From assembly GCA_949825045.1 (NCBI GenBank), contig OX463809.1:7467501-7531500 (forward strand): 64,000 nt of DNA, written 5' to 3'. The translations under genes were made by a program, and so were the position numbers. How positions within the stretch are numbered: position 1 is the stretch's first letter; every line of letters begins with the position of its first letter. Positions 47,201 to 60,885 of the stretch are shown one piece after another. The stretch comes from Argyresthia goedartella (Eukaryota > Arthropoda > Insecta > Lepidoptera > Argyresthiidae). Under the pieces are notes generated by a model, which saw nothing but the letters and a program-made list of their open reading frames with translations, had not been told where the DNA came from and did not search any database.

Positions 47201-50200
47201 TTGCAAGTACCTAAAATGTATTTTGGGTGTACATATATGAAACTTACGCCAATTGGCAGAGAAAATACTTACAAACAACAAATAGTCATGCTACACTCTT
47301 TGAAATATTTTAGTTTATATAGAGCGTCCGGTAGATCGATGCAGACTTTAACCGAAGCGTGATACTCGTAACTACAATTTCTAAGCTAGGGTGTGGATCA
47401 AGATACGCTGGCCTGCAAAACTAAGTACTACACTTTTAAATTTCAATTATTTCCTTATTTAGAACCATCTATATAAGTATGTGTATCGTTGTCTAGTACC
47501 CAAGATACAGGGAATCCTAGTTTGGGCTTACTCTTTATTAATCTGTGGTTTGGGGCTAGATCAATGTGTGTCAATAGTGTCCAAGGTATTATTATTATTA
47601 TTATTATTTGAGTCAAACATACATCGGCGAGTCTTACCGTAAAAATTTTATTCATGATTTAGTGTTTTTGAAGAAAATTTTCAGATTTTCACAGTTAAGT
47701 GATTATCATTGCAAAACTAAACAATACTTGGATTGTTTTACAATTGATTTTAATAAATCTCTTAATAAGCATTCTAATCAATCTTTATTTGTGCATCAGA
47801 CTTGGTTTTTACAGACCAAGAGCTCGGCAAAATTTAATCATTAATAAAGTAAGTTTTTCGGACCTAATTTAGCAAAAACAAGTGAAAGCTTTTTATTTGC
47901 AAATCTTCATTTAAAGTATTATTGACGTAGGTACCTCACAGATTCTTGAAGTTATGACCTACTAACCAGTTTGAGGGAGAAAAATAGACTTTTTAGACAG
48001 TCTTTTTAATTAATTAAATTAATGTTATTCATGCTCGAAATGAGATCCTTGGTTCCTCACACAGACACGAGCCCGTCGTCGGACTTCTGTGGTCGTGATT
48101 TTGAGCATCATTTCATCTTTCATGATGTCGAAAGCCATTCTTATTTTTGAAATAACTCTTCTTTTGAGTTGATGGCTACGTTGGAATAGACCAACGTAGC
48201 CATCTCTTCTTTGGCTCTGCCCCACACAAAATAGTCCATTGGTCAATAGGCCCGTCTCTACCGATTCAGCTATTGGGAAAACAGTCGTCAATGTAGCTTT
48301 ATAACAAATGCGATGTCACAAACATGTAAACATCCATCCAAACCTCAGAAATTTTCGTTTTTTTCCTCCCCAGGCGAAATTCGAACCCGGCTTTTACATT
48401 TTTACATTATTTTATTTTACATCTTCAAATTATGTTGATTACATCTACACCAAAACAGGTACTCGCAACTTTAGGATAACCAATGAGAGGAAAATTAGGG
48501 AACGATAGTACCTCACGCATAATAAATATGAACGCAATAGATCCTACATAAAATTTCAGAAGTTAACTCACTTAGCGTGCGGGTAGAGCAGCATCGCCAC
48601 CACGGCGAAGTAGAGCGCGCCCTCAGCCTCGTGCGCCGACTCCAGCACACGCGGCGGCGGCCACGCCAGCGACGCCTCCAGCGCCGATACCTCGCGGGCA
48701 GCCACGCGCGACCTGCGGCAGAGGGGGATTGTATAATGGCATGTGACAGGTGTCCTTAAAGTAACATTTGACAATAAACTTAAGGTCACCCCCCGGATTC
48801 ACTCCCCCCTTATGCGGAGACGCATAATTTTCGAAATATTCATGATTGAAAATTTTTAGGTTAGGTCTCTCTGGAGGTAATTTTTGACAAAATTCTTTGG
48901 TGGAAAGTGACCTATGTCGCATTAGTATTTCCAAATCGCCGAAGCTTCGGCTGCTATGCTGCCCGATGCTAAGCAAAATTTTGCGGTCATTTGGACTTTC
49001 CAACTGGATAATGAAACAAACTGCAAAAGTATTAAAAGACGTCTTGAGGAACCAGTTTGTGACAGTTTTGGATTGGCTCCCGTACAGTCCGGATTTAAAT
49101 CCGATAGAAAATTTGTGGTACCAGGTGGTGACAAATCGGACATCAAACGTCGATCAACTTCACACAGCTTTTACAGAAGCATGGGAGCCAACTCCGGTAG
49201 AACCCTGTACAAAATTGATCGCTTCCATGCCCAAGAGATGCCGTGCTATCATTTCTGACAAAGAACATGCGAACAAATATTGATACGTACCGGATTTTTT
49301 AATATACGTGATAGGAATTTTGTGGAATAAAGATAATTTCAATAATAAGGATATGTTTTTTATTTCTTCTCAGAAAATGGAGTGACTGTAATTATATGGC
49401 CGTATCTTTGTAAGTTTATATTGTTTGCAGTTGTTTTAAACCGAATAAAAGATAAGGAGCAGACAAGTTTTGTTGATAATATTTCGTTTTAACATTACAA
49501 AATACACATTTTTTTAAATTGTGTAGCAAGTTAAAATAATAGTCTAAAAAAATATAGCTAGGAATAGCTTAGTCATTTTAATATGCATTCAGTATCTGTA
49601 TTGATATGACCACAATTGTAAATGTAAATGTTGTTATTATTTTTGACATTTGTCACGAATACTGACAGTTGTCATTATTATTAAAAGGTATCATGATTTT
49701 GACACATGCCACAATTAGCGACAGGTATCACAATTTTAATAGCTTTGATAATTTTCGCCAGTCGACATGCACACTCACGTGTTGATGACGTAGAGCGCCA
49801 TGTGCGCGAGCGCCGGCACGAGCTGCATGTTGCTCAGCGGGCCGCCGCCGCCGGTGTCGTCATGGAAGGTGCGCCCGCGCGCGAACCGTGCCAGCAGCAG
49901 CTTCAGGTCGTGCACCGTGCACGTGTGCCCGATGTCGCGGTGCCCTGTGCACTCCTGACCAAACGAACAAGACATTGCGTCACGCCTATTCCAATAGGGT
50001 GGCAGAGGCACAGTTGTCCTTAACGTCATAACCATCTGATATATTGATTAATATGTAGGTTTATTACATTATACACTTGTTTTTTCACTCCCCAAAAGGA
50101 CCGACATAATATCAGCGTTACAGGATCTGCTGATAGTAGGAACCGTTTCGATGTTGAGATTCACACCGCATGGCTTCGTTGTGCCTATTTCCATTTTATT

Positions 50201-53200
50201 AGTGTTTTGTCTTCTTGTGTATCTTTTATTTCCCACTTGTTTTGTTTATTTGTATCTTTCTGCTGTGTCTTGTCTATAGAGACAGTTGAATAAATGTGAT
50301 TTCTATTCTATTCTACGTTGAGCCAGGCAACTCCACAATAATCCATTACATTTAGCAGTCCTGGCGACTATCAGTAATTACAGATAAGTGGCGTGCCTGG
50401 CGAGGCAGCTTCACTGATAGAAAAATATACAACCTAAACCAGTGGACATAACACCATGAAACTTGCTTTAGCGGTTCTTATAAATTATAGAGGAGCAATA
50501 TAGATTATTTTAATTGCCTCTGTAAGGGGGGGAAAGAGGGCTTGAACATTATGTATAAATAAATATATAGAGGGGTAGCATTACCTGCAGATAGGTGGTG
50601 TGCCTAGCGAGGCAGCCGGCGAAGGCAGACTCAGGAACATGAGGCCCCCACAGCGGCAGCAAACCGTTGCAGCGAGTCGACGCGTTCTGTAGCGCAGCGC
50701 TCTCCCATTCGTCCCTGAATACCGATAGAACGTTGAGCAAACAGTTTCATACACCATGATAAGATCGTAAGTGACCGTGAACAAGTGGTGCCCGCTGATC
50801 GGAAAGGAACGGTAACAGGATGGGCGACCGTTTCTGACACGTTAAGCCGCAGGCCTCGGATACTATCGCCAGGTATTGGTGCTAGTAATCGTAAAGCTGA
50901 GTCAGAGGTACAAATAAGGCAGCTTGAAAACTTCTGACAGTCGGATTGGCCACAAGGCCGACAAGCCTCCGTTATCCCGCACTAAGGCGTAATTATAGTC
51001 AAGACAAGTAGGAATTTAAAATATAATAAACAAAGGTAACAAACAAAACTAAAAAAATTGTTTACAATATTTTATTATCAAGTATATGAGGGAAACACTC
51101 AGGTGAATCAAAGATTTAGTCTTTATTATGGGTTCTACAATACTTTATAGTGGATTATCAGTAAAAATGGGGCGAAATCTAAAATATGTTCCGCGCTATC
51201 GAGCGTCGATGCGATAACGCGCGCCCGCCAATCCGGTTTTAGCTCGACTGACGCGCTGCGCCACGCCAGCCATCGACCGTGCGGCGCGGGCGCGGGCGAC
51301 GATTGAGGGGCACTGCATGAACCGCGGGGGGGGAGCAACGGACAGGCTCACGTTGCTTAAAAGTAAGTACCTACGAGACAAGATTTACTACGAAACTATA
51401 GATACCTTGGGCATTATTGTGACAAGTCTTACAAGTATTATTTTTAAGATAACATAAGATATATTGCGTCACCTGGCGCGCGCGAGCCTCACGGCCGCCA
51501 TGTGACACTCGACGTGCACCACGTTGTAGTGCGACACGGTGCTGTAGCCGAGCGTCTTGCGCGCACGCACCTCGAACTCCTCCACCGGGCAGCGCTTCGT
51601 GAACGTGTAGATCGCTAGCACCTGCGGCGGTAAGCATGTGTGTGGTGGGTTTTATTTTTATTAAAAAAATAGTAAGACATCCATTACCCGAAATAGTCAA
51701 ATTAGTTTATTAAAAAAGCCTAAAATTTTACAAAAATAAATAAAAAGTAGTACGTATTTTTTTAGGATGGCCCATTACCCGAATCGAGAAAATGGGGGTT
51801 GCATTGCATGGTCCTTCGAGCAGGATAACTTCGTATTAAAATATAAGCCGCTAAAGTTTCTTTGGCTCTGAGCGAGCTGTTACCTCTGTTTCTCGAATAG
51901 GGAAAGGTGGGGTGAGAGAGAGAGCGATTACAAATCATCAATGGGGAGCAAGAATTTCAGTGGGCTAGGCCCTCCACCGGCCAGCTGGCAGGGTCGCTAT
52001 AGCTGGCAGTGGATGCGGGAGGCTCAGGACTTTAGTAGATGGCGTGGTGAGGAGGAGAAGGCATATACCCAACAAAGATGAATGTCGACCTGCTGATTGC
52101 TTGATTGGGAGCAAGAGATCTTTTGTTGAATGTGCTGGCTAACCTTGGTCGGCTGGTACTTGTATCCCTCGCGGCAGATGCAGCACACGGCGCCCGCCTC
52201 CTCGGCTAGCTCGGCCACTTGTTGCGTGAGCGAGCAGTGCGCGGTCACCTGCCCGCGCTCGTTGCTGCGCATGCCCAGCGCGCCGAGCTGCCGCTCGCGG
52301 ACCGCCATCGCGAGCCGCTTCTTCTCCTGAAGGGGTAGGACTTAAATAATTAGGACTTCCTATCTATCAAACTTCGGGAGCCGACGGACCTCAAGACGAT
52401 GTTCCTGGCCAAAGCAGCAGGGGATCGTTTTCCGACGCTACGTACGTTTGACGACCCGAATGGCAGGTACCCTGCCTTCGAAGTCAAGGGTCCCGGGTTC
52501 GAGTTTCGGTGGGTGCAAATGTTTGTTTGATGAGAACGGACGTTTGTACCGTTGTCATGGTTGTTTATCTATCTAATTATAATATTTATTTATATAAGTA
52601 TGTGTATCGTTGTCTAGTACCCAAGATAGAGGGAATCCTAGTTTGGGGCTAGATCATGTGTGTGCACGACGCACCTATTTGGAAACCTTTTCTTCTTTTT
52701 TATACCTTTTTTGTATTAATTTTGTATTTTGTTTTAGAATCTGTCAGTAGTTTTTCTGTCATGTCGTAGTCTGATTCTCGTTATGTACTGTTCGTTTCTG
52801 TTTTCCTGAGTAAAGTCTTCTGTACCATGTTATGAACCAGTGCCTATTATTTATATAGCCCAGCTTTATTCAACCAGCTACATTTGGTCCGTCGTGGATT
52901 ATAAAAGTATGGTACAGACAAGGTCAACAGCCAAAGCGATGAATATGGGTAATGAAAATGGTGAAGGTAAGATCGTTGCGAGTAGGAAATCGGAGCAGCC
53001 ACCCGCGCCCGATGTCTCACATGCCGCTTCGGCAAGCGCACCCACGGCGCCTTCCCGCCCAGTAAGTACGGCTTCGTCCCGTTCATCCGCCACGGTGGTA
53101 GCTAGAAGGTTGGCAGCTGAGGCGCAGCACGCACGCCGCCTCGCCGACTTGGAGACACAAGAGATGCGCCGCCTCGCAGAACTGGAGGCTCAACAAGTCA

Positions 53201-56200
53201 GTCGCCTCGTCGCCCTAGAACGTGAGACCGCCGAGCTAGAGCACCGTGCAGAACTCACCGCCATCGAGGCAGACGCGAGTCATCACAGCTCTAGGAGCAG
53301 CCGTACTGACATCGAAAAATGGTTCAGTAAGTCCAAGATTAGTAATCCTGAACTAAATAAACGTAATGTTTTCAGGTTACCAGACCCTAAAATGAGCGTT
53401 GTGCCCCTCACGGAGGCAGCGACAGCGCTCCAGACTCGACGTGCCGCCCCGAACGCGGCCGCGGCACCCAGCGACGGCGCGGAGGTTCCGCACCTTATTA
53501 AAAGTCTCGAGGGTTTGTTTGATAAAGTTAATAAAGGCAATAGCCCCGCATTTAATATCTTACCTCGCTTTGACGGCAAGTCACATTTAGACTGGCTCAA
53601 TCTGAAAAAGTGTTTCGAAAATACGCAAGCTTCATACAGTGCTGTGAACAACCTGGCAAGACTGAACGCGGCGCTGACGGGCGCGGCGCGCGAGGCGGTG
53701 GCTGCGCTGCTGGTGTCAGCGCGCGAGCCTGGCGTCGTGCTGCGCGCGCTCGACACGCGCTACGGCCGCCCCGAGCTGGTGGTGGCGCACGAGGTAGCTG
53801 CGGTGCGCGCGTTGCCGCGCGTGAACGGTGAAGGTAAAGATTTTGCCATTTTTGCTAGTAGAGTTCGCAATTGCGTGGAATCTGTCTATTGCGCCCCCTA
53901 TTGCGAGCCAAATGGCTAGATTATGCCGCTCGTTATGAGGCTGGTGGTCTATCAAAGCTAGAAAATCTAGCCGATTTCCTAGCACACGAGATCGACCTCC
54001 AGTCTCGCTTTGGCATGATACCTGAGCCGACTACTGCGTCGCACGCGGTAGATAGTAGGCGGGCCAGGGATAATGTGCATGTTATCACTGAAAATCGCTC
54101 GAATTGCAATTCAATTTCGCATAAAAATAAATTGAATTCATCGACGACTGCACCTAAAATTAATTCGTGCATTGTATGTCAACAATCGCATGATTTAGTT
54201 CAATGTGACAAATTTGCGTCACTATCAGTCGATGACAGATGGAAATTGATTAAAAAGAAAAGAGTCTGTCATCGATGCCTCAAAGTAGGTTGGCATAGAT
54301 TAAGTTTGTGCAAGGCAAAGAAAACTTGTGACATTGACGGTTGCGTTTTCCGTCATCATTAGTTGTTGCACAACCCGAAATATGAGCGCGCCGCCGCCGC
54401 GCACGTGGAAGTGGAGGATGACGAGGCCGCCGCGGGCACGTCCAGCGCCCCGCCGCGGGCCGCCGCGCCCGCAGCAGGCCCCGCCGCCCCGCTCGCACCC
54501 GCTTCATATAATAACGATGAGATCCTGTCTCATACATCGACTTCAATTGCAACTGAATCCTTAGTGCATCCGTCGTTCCTCCGTCCGTTATTAAAGGTCG
54601 TGGCCGTGACCGTTTCCGGTCCGTCAGGTACCGTAGACACCTATGCATTGTTGGATGATGGTGCATCAGCGTCTTTCTTAGATTTGGAGATAGCTGCTAA
54701 ATTAGGAGTCTGTGGGCCCGAGAGACAAATACGTCTCGACTGCGTAGGCGGGTTATGCAAAGACACGACGGTTCAGTATGTTGATTTTCATATAAAGGGA
54801 CGCCACGCAAAAGAGACTTAAATGATTCGTAGGGCTCGGGCAATTAACGGGTTAGGTTGTGCAGCGCGACTGACGATTGACAAATCTGACGTGTCAAAAT
54901 TTAGTTACCTTTCTGACATAAAGGAAGAATTTTGCTATGACAACGTAAAACCGACAATTATCATTGGCATTGACAACTGGCATCTTACTATGTCTAGGGC
55001 CACTCGTAAGGGTTCTAGGACACAGCCGGTTGCAATTCATACCGCCTTAGGGTGGGTTTTATTCGGTTTTGGCTGTAGCAAGACGACGCCAGTTGACACT
55101 GTCAACCATGCGACTGTTAGTGAGCCCCTGGTTGTAGATATTAGTGATCGCGCGGTATTAGAACAATTAATTCGTGAGCAATATAGTATAGATTCGATTG
55201 GCATTTCTAAACGCGAAGCGCGCAGCTCCAATGACGAACGAGCTGTCCAAATTCTTGAGCGCACGGCACGACGCCTACCGAGCGGTCGTTATGAAGTCGG
55301 GCTTCTTTGGAAAACTGAAAATCTATTTGTGCCTGACAGTTCTAAGCTTGCCTTGTCTAGGTTTCTTAGTCTAGAAAAAAAGATGTGCAGGGACTCTAAC
55401 TATGCAGAGCGATACCGTCAAAACATACACGACATGATTCGGAAGGGTTATGCCGAATTGTGCACGGAAGTGCATACCGCCAAGTCGCCTGTTTGGGTTC
55501 TGCCACATTTTGGTGTAACCAATCCGAATAAGCCGAATAAATTAAGATTAGTCCATGAAGCTGCTGCGAAAAGTCAAGGAGTTTCCCTGAATTCGCTCCT
55601 GCTAACCGGTCCTGACCTTTTGCAGCCCCTGCTTGGAATCCTTTTGCGTTTTAGGGAAGGCAAAGTTGCCCTGATGGGAGACATACGCGAGATGTTTCCT
55701 CAAGTGAAAATTCGCGTGGAGGATCGTGATGCGCAAAGATTTCTCTGGCGTGACAACCCTACAGAGCCAATTAAGACATACCGCATGTCATCAATGATTT
55801 TCGGTGCCGCATCTAGTCCTTTCACTGCCATTTACATTAAAAATAAGAATGCAGTGGAGTGGCAAGAGCGCTATCCAGCCGCGGCTCGAGCCATCATAGT
55901 CGATCACTATATGGATGACTGTATAGTGAGCCTAGACTCGATCGATGAAGCTGCTAAACTTTCCGCAGAGATTCACCATTTCCATCGACATGCTGGTTTC
56001 GAAATGCGGGCGTGGGCCTCAAACGAACCCTCTGCTCTCTCACTTTTGCCAAAAGAGAGCTTGGTTGAGGTCCCTGTAGCTAGTCACGATGTAGATGTTG
56101 ACCTTGGCCGTCTCGCCACGCCCGTGCGCACTCTTGGCCTTATTTGGCAACCCGTCGCCGATACAATTGGTTTTAACACGGGAATAAGCAACAATTGTGC

Positions 56201-57472
56201 GTTGCCAAATAAGTTTACCAAGCGCGAAGTGTTGGCTCACGTCATGCGGGTTTTCGACCCACTCGGAATTCTAGCGCCAGTAGTAGTGACAGGCCGTATT
56301 ATGTTCCAGAATGCATGGCGTAAGGGTCTTGACTGGGATGAGGAGCTCTCGCAGAATGACAGTGCGGCGTGGAGACATTGGTTTGAAGATTTATTTGCCG
56401 CTTCCCGATTGCAGATCCCACGCTGCTACTGTCCTGGCGAGTTGAAAGTAGATAAGTGCGAGCTTCACGTTTTCTGTGACGCAAGCGAGTCTGCCTTTTC
56501 TGCGGTCGCATATAGGAGTTTTATTAAGGAAAACGGTGACGTAAAGCTTGCGCTTATATGTAGTAAAGTTCGCGTAGCTCCTCTATAACCAATTTCCATA
56601 AATCGTTTGGAACTTCAAGGAGCTTTGGTTGCAGCTCGCCTCGCCTCCAGTATTTGTGAAGCTCACAGACTCAAACCTGTCAAACGCATATACTGGTGCG
56701 ATTCTATGACAGTTTTGGGTTGGCTCCGAAGCGAGGCGCGTCTGTTCAAGTCGTTCGTGTCACATAGAGTAGGCGAGATTATAGAGATAACTGACGTGAA
56801 GGAATGGCGCTGGGTGCCAAGTCATTTAAACGTTGCGGACGATGCAACTCGCATCAAGCGCGTCACGTTATCTCCTGAGTCACGCTGGATATCAGGGCCT
56901 GCATTTTTGCTCTCTTCGGAGTGGCCCACTGTTTAGGTGAGGTACACATACAGGTTTAGAAGAGAGAGTGCAAACACCCAGTGCGGCCCGACTTAGTTCA
57001 CCTCATTAGTGACGTTGCCAAGCATGAGCCAGTTTCAGCCGGTCCTGAGCGTTTCAGCTCTTGGCTCAGACTGGTGCGTGCAACTGCTACAGCGCATAAG
57101 TATCTCACATTACTGCGAATGCGTAGTCTAACTCGAAGGGGCTTATGTGTAGATAATTTAGTTCGATTAGAGGGAGGGCTTTGTACTTTTATGTTTCAGC
57201 CTACGAGTCAATGGCAACAGTTCACTGCTCCGAGTTCCTCACATGGCTCAGCTAGAGTTTTGGCCGCCACTGACATTCGTTTCTCAGCGAGATGACGCAC
57301 CTCAATTGTCGTCCTGCTCAGCTCTTGCCACGCTCCAGTCGCCTGTCCAAACTGGGGGTTCTCATCGGGGAAGATAGACTGATGCGATTGTCCGGCCGCA
57401 TTAAGGCAGCGTCACACATACGTCACGAAACTAAAAGTCCGATTGTACTGGACGGAAGACACCCAGCAGTGA

Positions 57473-57504
<32 letters not shown>

Positions 57505-60500
57505 CATTTATTACACACAAAAAACACACCTTACAGTAGGACAAAACAAAAAAGTATAATAAACAAAACGGAACATCTAAAAACACAACTAATTGTAAAC
57601 AATTATTGGCCAGGGTCACGGTGTGTTCTTGCTGTGCAAAAGGCACTAACTCAGCATTGTGCTGGGGGTGGAGGCCCTCAGCGCTGCGTTTGCTTGTGGA
57701 GCACCATCATAGGAGGGCCGCCCACGCCAATACAGAGACGGTGGTCAATGAGCTCCGGCAAGATTACCACTTATTAAGCCTGAGAAGTACCGTCCGCGCA
57801 GTCGCCGTTCACTGCCAGTTTTGCCGCATTCGCCGAGCCGTGAATTTCCAGCCACCTACAGGAGACTTACCCGAGGCACGTTTGGGACATCACAAGCGGC
57901 CGTTTACGTTCACGGGGCTTGATTACTATGGACCAGTTCAAGTCTCTATCGGCCGAAGACGAGAGAAAAGATATGTCGCTCTCTACACTTGCCTCGTTGT
58001 CCGTGCCGTCCATCTGGAAGTGGTTGACAGTTTGTCCACGGACTCCGCGATGATGAGCCTCCGTCGTTTTATAGCCCGGCGAGGCACGCCAGCAGAGCTC
58101 TGGTCAGACAACGGGACCGCTTTTGTAGGCGCCAACCGAGAGCTCCGTCGCCTCTACGCCGAAGCCACAGCGCAGTACGCTGCTTCAGAGAAGATTAACT
58201 GGCGTTTTATACCACCAGCCGCTCCTTTTATGGGCGGATCTTGGGAACGACTGGTGAAGAGCGTAAAAGTGGCTCTCAAGGTGACACTCACAGAACGTGC
58301 CCCAACGGACGAGGTGCTTCGCACGCTTTTGGCAGAGGCTGAGGCACTTGTCAACTCGCGCCCACTCACCCATGTCGCCGTCGATCACAACAGCGAAGAA
58401 GCGCTCACTCCCACGCACTTTCTTCTGGCTGCATCTTCAGGCCGCCCGATACCAGCCACGTTATCAGACTCGGATTTTGCCTCAAGAAGCAGCTGGCGCA
58501 AGGCGGTTCGACTGGCAGACCATTTTTGGCAGCGATGGGTCAAAGAATACCTGCCAAAACTCATCCCTAGACGCGGGCGTGGAGTAGCTCCTGAGGTGGC
58601 CATTGGCGACGTGGTGTTCATCGCAGATCCAAACTCTCCCAGAGGCACCTGGCCACGGGGACGAGTCACAGCAGTTTTTCCAGGGCCCGATGGAGTAATC
58701 CGGGTGGCTGATGTTCGCACCCTGATGGGCGTCATGCGGCGGCCCCTCCGTAAGCTGGTGAAGCTGCCCTTCTAATAGAAAAGGGGAGGAATGTGCACGA
58801 CGCACCTATAAAAAGGGCACTAAGGATAATATTGAACATTATAGGCCAATATCCATCCTCAATGTGTTTGGCAAAGTATTCGAAAAAGCCGTTTACAACA
58901 GTATTTACCCCATTGTTTCGCGCGGAATCCCCCCACAGCAACACGGGTTCTTTAAGAGTCGATCCACCGTTAGTAATCTTTCTGAATTTTTGAATTTTGT
59001 TCTCGGCATGATGGACAGACGCAGACAGGTTGACGTGGTCTACACAGATTTCGAGAAAGCTTTCGATCGTGTAGACCATGTCATACTGCTGCGCAAATTA
59101 TTCCACTTGGGAATACACGGTGACCTCTACCGGTGGATTACATCGTATATATCTAATAGACAGCAGGCTGTGGTTGTTGGGGGACATAATTCCAACTTCA
59201 TAGACATACCATCGGGGGTACCACAGGGCTCTCATTTGGGTCCTCTTTTCTATAACGCCTATGTCTATGACATTTACACAGTATTTCGTGAATGCAGATT
59301 CTTGTTATATGCAGATGATAAAAAGATTTTTCTTGATGTGACCAATAGTATTGATTGTGATAGGCTGCAGTCCGACCTCGATCGCCTTAGTGTATATTAT
59401 AAACAAAACAGAATTTCTGTAAACGCTAGCAAATGTGTCCAAATATCCTTCACCAGGCGTCCAGTACCAATAGTATATAATTACAATATTAATAAACAAC
59501 CACTCACTCGCGTCGACTCGATCCGAGATCTGGGCGTCATACTGGATAGTAAACTAACCTTTCAAAAGCACATTGAAAGCATCGTGGGTCGCGCATTTCG
59601 GAATCTTGGATTTGTCATTCGTATCTGCAAACCTTTCAGCGATCTGGGATGCATAAAGCTGATCTATTATGCCTATGTCAGGAGTATTTTAGAATACGCG
59701 TCGTGTATTTGGTCCCCGAACTACATTACCTACATCCAGCGAATTGAACGTATTCAATACAAATTCCTGACACACCTGAACTTCAGATCCCGTATCCAGG
59801 ACCGTTCGTACGAGGAGTCCTGTCACCGGCATCAATTCATTACTCTCGAAGATCGTAGAGTATTACTAGACATGATGGTACTCCACGATATTCTATCTGG
59901 CCGCCTCGATTCTCCCCCGTTACTATCTGAACTATCTTTTTGCGTCCCAAAGTGCCGCACTCGCTATACATCCAATAGATTATTCTCCGTACCTCTAGCA
60001 CATACTAATTATGCCCAAAATTCTACCATAGCTCGCCTCGCCTCTGAATATAATAAACTATTTAGTGATTTGGATCCATTTCCATCCTCCAAAGCCAAGT
60101 TCCGTCATGACATTATAAATGTCTTGATAGACGACGAGGGTAACAAGTGAATCAACACACACATACACACCCTTACATAAATACACTCACACACACACAC
60201 ACACACACACACCCTTACACAAACAATACAGTTACACTCCTCACATATCCCCTTATTATCATCCTGTACATGTATAAAATTTCTAATTTCCTAAAACTGA
60301 ATGTCTATATGTATACTGCTAAGATAACCGCTAAGTTTTTTCTTCTTCTACTTGTTTATTGTACCTTCTGTGGATATCTGTTACCGGCTTAATTTTTTGT
60401 ATTTACCTACTGTAACTAATTTATAATATATACGCTGTTGATGTCCCAAATATAATAAATAAATAAATAAATAAATTTGGAAACCTTTTCTTCTTTTTTA

Positions 60501-60852
60501 TACCTTTTTTTGTATTAATTTTATATTTTGTTTTAGAATCTGTCAGTAGTTTTTCTGTCATATCGTAGTCTGATTCTCGTTATGTTCTGTTCGTTTCTGT
60601 TTTCCTGAGTAAAGTCTTCTGTACCATGTTATGAACCAGTGCCTATTATTTATATAGCCCAGCTTTATTCAACCAGCTACAATGTGTGTAAATAGTGTCC
60701 AAGGTATTATTATTATATTATTACGAGACCAAAGAAGAAAATCCCTAGCTAGGCTTGATAATATTTTGTGTTTATTTAATAAGTTATGTATCTTTAGTTT
60801 TAAGGTTTTTAGTTTTAATTTATAGATATGGGTTTTGTAACCTGAAACGAAG

Positions 60853-60885
<33 letters not shown>

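Larger units (their letters stand above)
52661..60681 (+). mobile_element. BEL/Pao LTR retrotransposon with two nested insertions
   Basis: Bounded by LTRs with TG...CA ends (52661-52882, and 58792-58809 joined to 60476-60681). It is flanked by a 5-bp direct repeat atgtg (52656-52660 and 60682-60686) created on insertion into a SINE. Inside, in order: primer-site-like tggtccgtcgtgg (52885), gag, protease, reverse transcriptase, RNase H, integrase and a polypurine tract (58777-58791). Pol is broken by at least four in-frame stops, at least two frameshifts and a ~215-bp insertion in integrase. The 3' LTR is split by a truncated non-LTR element. It lies in a UBR4 intron, opposite in orientation to the gene. 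Confidence 0.93.

Noticed and set aside
52840..52908. Gag start at 52840
   Set aside because: This lies inside the 5' LTR. The first Met after the LTR and primer site is at 52909.
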